A stretch of 8,985 nt of DNA from an uncultured Spirochaetaceae bacterium (GTDB taxonomy: Bacteria; Spirochaetota; Spirochaetia; Treponematales; Treponemataceae): contig CADBRC010000155.1 of NCBI GenBank assembly GCA_902796985.1, positions 1-8,985 on the forward strand, in the 5' to 3' direction. This document shows positions 4,683-8,985 of the stretch, piece by piece. The stretch's first letter is position 1. Every line of letters starts with the position of its first letter. The notes beneath the pieces were generated by a model. That model saw nothing but the letters and a program-made list of their open reading frames with translations, had not been told where the DNA came from and ran no database searches. A program made the translations under genes and the position numbers.

Positions 4683-5734
4683 AAAACATCCCCGGGAGCA
4701 TCTGTACTCCCTTTGTTTTCCCGTATACGGAGCAGTATATAACCCAGCAGCACCGTGACGATGCTTATCATGCAGCAGGTGTAGAAGGAAATCCCCCGGC
4801 TCAGCAGCGCAAGGGTGTAGGAAGACTCTTCGTCCAAAAGCATCAGGTAGCCGTGGTACATGATGTACTCGGAGATGCCGACTGCCCCGGGAACGGGGAT
4901 GAAGTTGGACCCGAGCACAACGTAAGTCTGGGTTGCGAAGACCCTCAGGCCGTCGGAGAACTGCCCGTGCATCGCGTAGTAGCAGAAGACGGTGACGAGG
5001 ACGTGCAGGGTTCTCTGCATCAGGTTGAGCAGGTAGGTCTTAAACAGGAGCTTCTTTCTCCCGGACAGCAGCTCCACGCACTCGTTGTACTTCTCAATCG
5101 TTTCCCGGAGCTTTCCGCTGACTTTCCGCGCGGACTTCCTGCAGTGCAGTTTGTTCAGGATGGAGACGATGATGTCACCCATGCATATCAGAAGCCCCTG
5201 TTTTTTCAACAGGATGACGAAGAACACGGCGAGCATCACCATTACGGACACGCCTATGAGGATGACAATCTTGCAGGCCGGGTTGAATTCCATGAATATG
5301 CCGGGGAAAAAAATCACCGACAGGAGGCCGAGCGTCACTATTGCGAGCGTGTACATCGTCAGGTTCAGGATAAGGGATACGATGACTGCGCTCCCGGAGA
5401 TGCCGTCCTTGTGCATGAAGTACGCGCTCGCGGGCTGACCGCCGGTAGCCGAGGGGGTAATCGAAGAAAAGTATATGTCGGCGGAGGCATACAGAAAGCC
5501 CCGGCGTTTCCGTGCGGGGTAGCCGAGCGTGCGCAGGATAAGGACGAGAGACCGTCCTTCAAAGAAGATGAAGCCCAGCATGCAGAGGGCTGCGAGCAGG
5601 AGCCATTCCAGGGATGCATCCTTTATATCCTGCCAGAGCTCTGCCAGCGACAGCCCTCCGTTGTAGAAAAGCGCGATGATGGTAAGCACTGACAGGCAGA
5701 GCGTTATGACTGCCCACAGAATCTTCTTTTTCAT
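4679..5734 (-). CDS. Flippase-domain membrane protein (LPG_synthase_TM / UPF0104, MprF N-domain-like)
   Basis: This 351-residue integral membrane protein belongs to the AglD2/MprF flippase-domain family (COG0392). Key evidence is the conserved SSITPSATGGQPASAYFM block (90-107) and the PVPGAVGISE block (280-289) near the last helices. About seven to eight hydrophobic segments are seen, with a charged cytoplasmic stretch at about 193-232. In MprF this domain moves aminoacyl-phosphatidylglycerol across the membrane; here it stands alone without the aminoacyl-transferase domain, as in many bacteria. Its ATGA overlap with pssA and its place before psd suggest a phospholipid or lipid-linked cargo, which is inference. 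The ATG at 5734 lacks a Shine-Dalgarno site: the upstream minus-strand sequence is pyrimidine-rich, CTCCTCCCC. The start is nevertheless well placed, since KKK leads directly into the first membrane helix. Confidence 0.88.
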   Translation of the reverse strand: MKKKILWAVITLCLSVLTIIALFYNGGLSLAELWQDIKDASLEWLLLAALCMLGFIFFEGRSLVLILRTLGYPARKRRGFLYASADIYFSSITPSATGGQPASAYFMHKDGISGSAVIVSLILNLTMYTLAIVTLGLLSVIFFPGIFMEFNPACKIVILIGVSVMVMLAVFFVILLKKQGLLICMGDIIVSILNKLHCRKSARKVSGKLRETIEKYNECVELLSGRKKLLFKTYLLNLMQRTLHVLVTVFCYYAMHGQFSDGLRVFATQTYVVLGSNFIPVPGAVGISEYIMYHGYLMLLDEESSYTLALLSRGISFYTCCMISIVTVLLGYILLRIRENKGSTDAPGDVL

Positions 5735-5778
5735 AATTCGGGGAGGAGTTTAACATATTTTAGGAAAAATGCAAAGCA

Positions 5779-6345
5779 CTAAAACTTGGAACGGGCATAG
5801 ACCCCGGGTTTTGTTCCCCGGTAGTAGGCAGGCGCAATGTGGTCTACGTGCCAGCCTCCGTCGTAGAAGCCTGAGTCATCGGCTGTGGGGCTTATGAAGA
5901 TAACTTTCAGCTCTTTGCGCTCAGTGTCGTAGATGAACTCGTTGGACTGCCAGTCCTCTCCGGTCAGTCTCTCGTAGTCCATCTGGCTTTCCTTGGGCGT
6001 ATAGACAGAGATGCGGTATGTTCCGCTCTTGAGCCCCAGGTGAACGACGCAGCCGCCGGTAAAGCAGCCTTTCCAGTAGGCGTGGCAGAGGCATTTCTCC
6101 TGCCAGAGGTTGGTGTGGATGTCGTAGTGCCATGAATAGGACAGGGCGGTTATGCAGTCCCATGCATCGTTCCCCTCCATGTCCGTGACCCGAATCAGGC
6201 AGGGGATGTCGTTCATGTCACCCCGGTTCTCCGGCCGGTAAATCTCCAGGGAAGACAGGGGCAGGAGGCAGAGAAAAAACAGGGCGGACAGAAGAAGCAA
6301 ACGTCTCACCCTTTTATTGTCGGCAGGAAACGGGGGGAAGCCCAC
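5779..6345 (-). CDS. Small cysteine-rich secreted protein, function unknown
   Basis: This protein is up to 188 residues from a GTG start at 6345, nine bases after the stop of the large upstream gene. A second in-frame GTG at 6309 (residue 13) is possible, and neither has a strong ribosome site. KRVRR (11-15) followed by LLLLSALFFLCLLPLSS makes a clear signal peptide or N-terminal anchor, so the rest should be exported. The mature part has six cysteines, four of them within KCLCHAYWKGCFTGGC, a spacing that suggests disulfides or metal binding. A segment LGLKSGTYRISVYTPKE resembles beta-sandwich or carboxypeptidase-regulatory-like folds, and aromatic residues are frequent toward the C terminus (GFYDGGWHVDHIAPAYY). 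No family is recognised. Its position between the GT-C-like gene and the lipid genes suggests an envelope role, without saying which. Confidence 0.75.
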   Translation of the reverse strand: MGFPPFPADNKRVRRLLLLSALFFLCLLPLSSLEIYRPENRGDMNDIPCLIRVTDMEGNDAWDCITALSYSWHYDIHTNLWQEKCLCHAYWKGCFTGGCVVHLGLKSGTYRISVYTPKESQMDYERLTGEDWQSNEFIYDTERKELKVIFISPTADDSGFYDGGWHVDHIAPAYYRGTKPGVYARSKF

Positions 6346-6354
6346 CGGCTGCGG

Positions 6355-8985
6355 CTACCTGCTTCCCCAGGGGATGAGCCTCATTCCGCCCAGGTCAAAT
6401 TTTTCCTCGGCCTCCGCAAGGCGGGCGTTCATCTCGGCGAAGCTGAAGCTCCTGTCCTCCATGGGGCGGCATTCCCATACTACGGGTGTACCGCCCGCGC
6501 AAACTCCGTCCAGAATTCCGTAGATGGCAACCTCCTTGGAAATCCTGCCGAAGTTGACGCAGCAGGCGACCGTGCCGTTGAAGTTAACGGCAATGCCTCC
6601 GCTTGCCTCAATCGCATGGACTTCTGCACTGTTCCAGCAGTTTGCGATTACGGCTTCCCTGCTGCCGGATGATGCGAATGCGGCCGCATAATCGATTCCC
6701 CGCACGTTGCCCCCGTCAATGCCCAGGTTGCATACCCTGCCGCTGAGCCTTCCGAAGAGCGCGGGATCCTCCCCTTTCTCAATCATGAGCTTGGTTTTAC
6801 GGATGCGGAGTCCCTTTATGACGTGGCCTCCGCCGTCGTAATTGCCGTTGAAAGACAGGGGGCCGCCATCGGCGATGGGTGTCCAGTTTTTGACGGAGGA
6901 GATGTCAATGTCTGCGGTCTGGCGGAAGTAAACCCCGCTGTAGTCCAAGCCTGCGTTCACATGCCGGGCAAGGGAAAGCAGATCAGCGGAATCTTCTATT
7001 ATGTAGGGGGAGCCGAGGGTCCCTTCCCCCTTGAACGGGGACAGGTCCAGGGATTTCCCTTCTCTTGCATATACGGCAAATTCCTGCCCCTGGCCTCCGA
7101 TCCGGTAGACCGCAATCTTGTGGAATTTCGCCGCCTCTGAGACGAGGTGCACGTCTTCGACGTTTGCAAAGAAAAAGTCATACCCCTTCAGCTGCTCGGA
7201 CGCGTATTCGAAGGGGCGGCTGTCGCTGTCTTTCCAGAAACGCAGGTTTGCCCAGTCAGTCATGCGTATTTTCGCATCCCGGTCCATATAGGCATATAAT
7301 TCGGGGACATCCTGCCCGAAACCGGGGGTGCCTTCAGGCAGGTCCTGCTTCAGTACTTCCAGGAAACTGTTCAGCTTGTCCGTTCGCCAGCCGCCCTGTG
7401 CTTTTGAAAGAATCCGTTCTGGCAGCGTGATGTTTTCCAGAATCAGGGAGGAGAATACGGTTAGAATGAGAATCCGGGCGAACTTCATAAGGACGGGCTG
7501 CCGGGCATTGCCCGCGTCGAGGATTCCCCATAAACCCGCCGTTATCATGACGAACTGCAAGTAGGAGACATTAAGGAAATGACGTCCCCCCTTGGATATA
7601 TAGTAGGACATGAATCCCAGACCGATAAGCGCAATGGATGCATACAGCTGTGGGGAAACCGGTCTTTCCGTACCATCATCTCCGTTTTTCCCAGGCAGGG
7701 GCAGGATTTTGATGATCAGGGCGAAGCATCCGGTAATCATGAACAGCACGAAATAGGCGAATCCGGTTCCGAATATGCCTATGATAGGCCAGTCCAGCCG
7801 TTCCATAAGCCCCATATCGGACAGCAGGGGGAACATGAAGTCCTTGAATCCTATCATCTTGCCGCCGCAGAGGAGGTTGTATATGTTTGCAATTCCCCAT
7901 GCAAGGGCCAGCTCCGCCAGGAACGAAAGCGCCGCAAGAACAAAAGCCTGTCCATTTTTTTTCGAGAGGAGGTTTTCCTTCAAGTCAGATTTCGCCAGGA
8001 ACAGATAGACGGATATGGCCCCCATGCAGATAAGGCCCGTTTCCACGTTCCAGAGCAGGGATGCTGCGCCAAGCAGGCCGAGCACCCGGATCCGGCTCTG
8101 GGTCAGGTTCCCTTTCCTGTCAGCTGCGAGCAGGGCTGCCGAAATGACGGCTCCAAATAACGTCCGGTGCGGCTCCATCTGGAAGTAGGCCCAGTTGTGG
8201 AACTGGAAGATGGCACCTGTCGCCAGCATAAAGATGAAAAATGCCGCATCATTCTTTACCAGGCGGTCGAGCACGTACATTACGGAAAGGAACATGATTG
8301 CTCCGACCAGGAACTGCATGACTGCCATGGCCACATTGTACTGAATCCCTGCGAGGTGGAGCAGCTTCATGGGCAGGAGGTAGAAAAGGCCGTAATGCCC
8401 GTACAGAGCTGTCTCATGGTCCGCGCTGTAGGGGGCGAGACTCAGGACCTCAAAGACGGATCCTTCCCAGCCGTGAATGTGATAGAAGTCATCCCCGAAG
8501 ATGTTCGGGATATAGAACTGGGATGCAAGCAGGAAAGCGTATGCGAACGCTGCCGTGATGCGGATCCAGCGGCTGCCCTTAATTTGTGACTTGGAAAAAG
8601 CCGTTACACAGCAAGTTGAAATGGCCGTTGCGAGAAAGAGAATGATGAGGTAAGCGGCGAGCGGTGTTTTGTACCGGAACAATACCCTTGCAGCTGAGTG
8701 CCAGAGCGCCCCCTGATTGACGGGACTGAAATTCAGGACAATCCAGAGAGTTGCTGCTCCTGCCAGCACAAGCTGAATGGAACTGCTGGACTTGTCCTGC
8801 ACATGCCGGTTGTGGAAAAGGCAGAAGCAGGACAGAAGGTAGCTGGCCGCAAAAATGAAGATTTGGACGGCAAAGAAGGTTACGTTGCCAAGTCTGGCTT
8901 TCAGGGGGAACGCGCTGCCTGCCGATACAGCTGCGGCCAGAAGGACGGACAAAAGGTTCGCATCCGACATGAACAGGGCTGTCCA
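6355..8985 (-). CDS. GT-C-like polytopic membrane protein with C-terminal GLUG-type domain (5' partial)
   Basis: The frame is open to the window edge, and the ATG at 8970 has no ribosome site, so the true start is probably outside. Residue numbers count from 8970 (871 residues). Residues 1 to about 515 hold roughly 13 hydrophobic helices. GDDFYHIHGWEGSVFEV (159-175) has paired acidic residues Asp160-Asp161, followed by YGHYGLFYLLPMKLL (190-204). These resemble the first catalytic loop of GT-C glycosyltransferases, which take sugars from lipid-phosphate donors on the outer face of the membrane. Residues 520-640 are soluble. Residues 648 to about 815 match GLUG-type proteins: GTLGSPYIIEDSADLLSLARHV, TADIDISSVKNWTPI, FNGNYDGGGHVIKGLRI, and then short glycine-rich repeats. 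A C-terminal FAEMNARL...LIPW closes the unit. The membrane-protein call is firm; glycosyltransferase activity is inferred. Confidence 0.8.
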   Translation of the reverse strand, partial: WTALFMSDANLLSVLLAAAVSAGSAFPLKARLGNVTFFAVQIFIFAASYLLSCFCLFHNRHVQDKSSSSIQLVLAGAATLWIVLNFSPVNQGALWHSAARVLFRYKTPLAAYLIILFLATAISTCCVTAFSKSQIKGSRWIRITAAFAYAFLLASQFYIPNIFGDDFYHIHGWEGSVFEVLSLAPYSADHETALYGHYGLFYLLPMKLLHLAGIQYNVAMAVMQFLVGAIMFLSVMYVLDRLVKNDAAFFIFMLATGAIFQFHNWAYFQMEPHRTLFGAVISAALLAADRKGNLTQSRIRVLGLLGAASLLWNVETGLICMGAISVYLFLAKSDLKENLLSKKNGQAFVLAALSFLAELALAWGIANIYNLLCGGKMIGFKDFMFPLLSDMGLMERLDWPIIGIFGTGFAYFVLFMITGCFALIIKILPLPGKNGDDGTERPVSPQLYASIALIGLGFMSYYISKGGRHFLNVSYLQFVMITAGLWGILDAGNARQPVLMKFARILILTVFSSLILENITLPERILSKAQGGWRTDKLNSFLEVLKQDLPEGTPGFGQDVPELYAYMDRDAKIRMTDWANLRFWKDSDSRPFEYASEQLKGYDFFFANVEDVHLVSEAAKFHKIAVYRIGGQGQEFAVYAREGKSLDLSPFKGEGTLGSPYIIEDSADLLSLARHVNAGLDYSGVYFRQTADIDISSVKNWTPIADGGPLSFNGNYDGGGHVIKGLRIRKTKLMIEKGEDPALFGRLSGRVCNLGIDGGNVRGIDYAAAFASSGSREAVIANCWNSAEVHAIEASGGIAVNFNGTVACCVNFGRISKEVAIYGILDGVCAGGTPVVWECRPMEDRSFSFAEMNARLAEAEEKFDLGGMRLIPWGSR

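Noticed and set aside
4853..5692. 279-residue plus-strand open frame
   Set aside because: It is a mirror of the flippase-domain gene, rich in H, D, E and G as expected of antisense GC-rich membrane codons.
5757..5785. Internal promoter ahead of the flippase gene (TAAAAT on the minus strand)
   Set aside because: At 16-18 bp spacing the -35 candidates match only about two of six bases.
1..8985. CRISPR array, tRNA, rRNA or transposase gene
   Set aside because: No regularly spaced repeats, cloverleaf, conserved rRNA blocks or transposase motifs were seen on either strand.

Overview
The window is a stretch of bacterial chromosome. It looks most like a moderately GC-rich member of the spirochaete genus Treponema or a relative. 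The grounds are indirect: a GNAT toxin-antitoxin pair, a SPOR-domain secreted protein, a short form of phosphatidylserine decarboxylase, a GLUG-type surface domain, and a poly-G tract beside a promoter. The taxon is inferred from gene style and is not proven by a marker gene.

Left part (1-1873, plus strand). The first 321 bases hold no convincing gene. They contain a GC-rich, strongly self-complementary element (about 33-179). Next comes a two-gene module, 322-1073, in which a 60-residue protein overlaps a GNAT acetyltransferase by ATGA. It has the layout of a type II toxin-antitoxin pair and is clearly more AT-rich than everything to its right. A second foldable GC-rich element (about 1119-1206) follows. 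The two elements share the 11-mer ATACGTTCCCG in the same orientation, so the module sits between related repeats. A run of nine G then lies just upstream of a near-consensus sigma-70 promoter (TTGCCT, 17 bp, TATAAT), which drives a secreted SPOR-domain protein at 1312-1872.

Right part (8985-1862, minus strand). Six genes run in one direction with gaps of 44 bp or less, or short overlaps, and are probably one operon read from outside the right edge. In transcription order they are: a large polytopic GT-C-like membrane protein with a C-terminal GLUG-type domain (5' end cut by the window), a small cysteine-rich secreted protein of unknown role, an MprF/AglD2-type flippase-domain protein, phosphatidylserine synthase (pssA), phosphatidylserine decarboxylase (psd), and an acyltransferase-3 membrane protein. 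The last gene converges on and overlaps the SPOR gene by 11 bp.

Working together: PssA makes phosphatidylserine from CDP-diacylglycerol and serine, and Psd converts it to phosphatidylethanolamine. The flippase-domain protein, the acyltransferase and the GT-C-like protein are all of kinds that act on lipids or glycans at or across the membrane. The operon can therefore be read as a membrane-lipid and envelope-modification unit. The PE pathway is firm; the link to the other genes is inferred from gene order.
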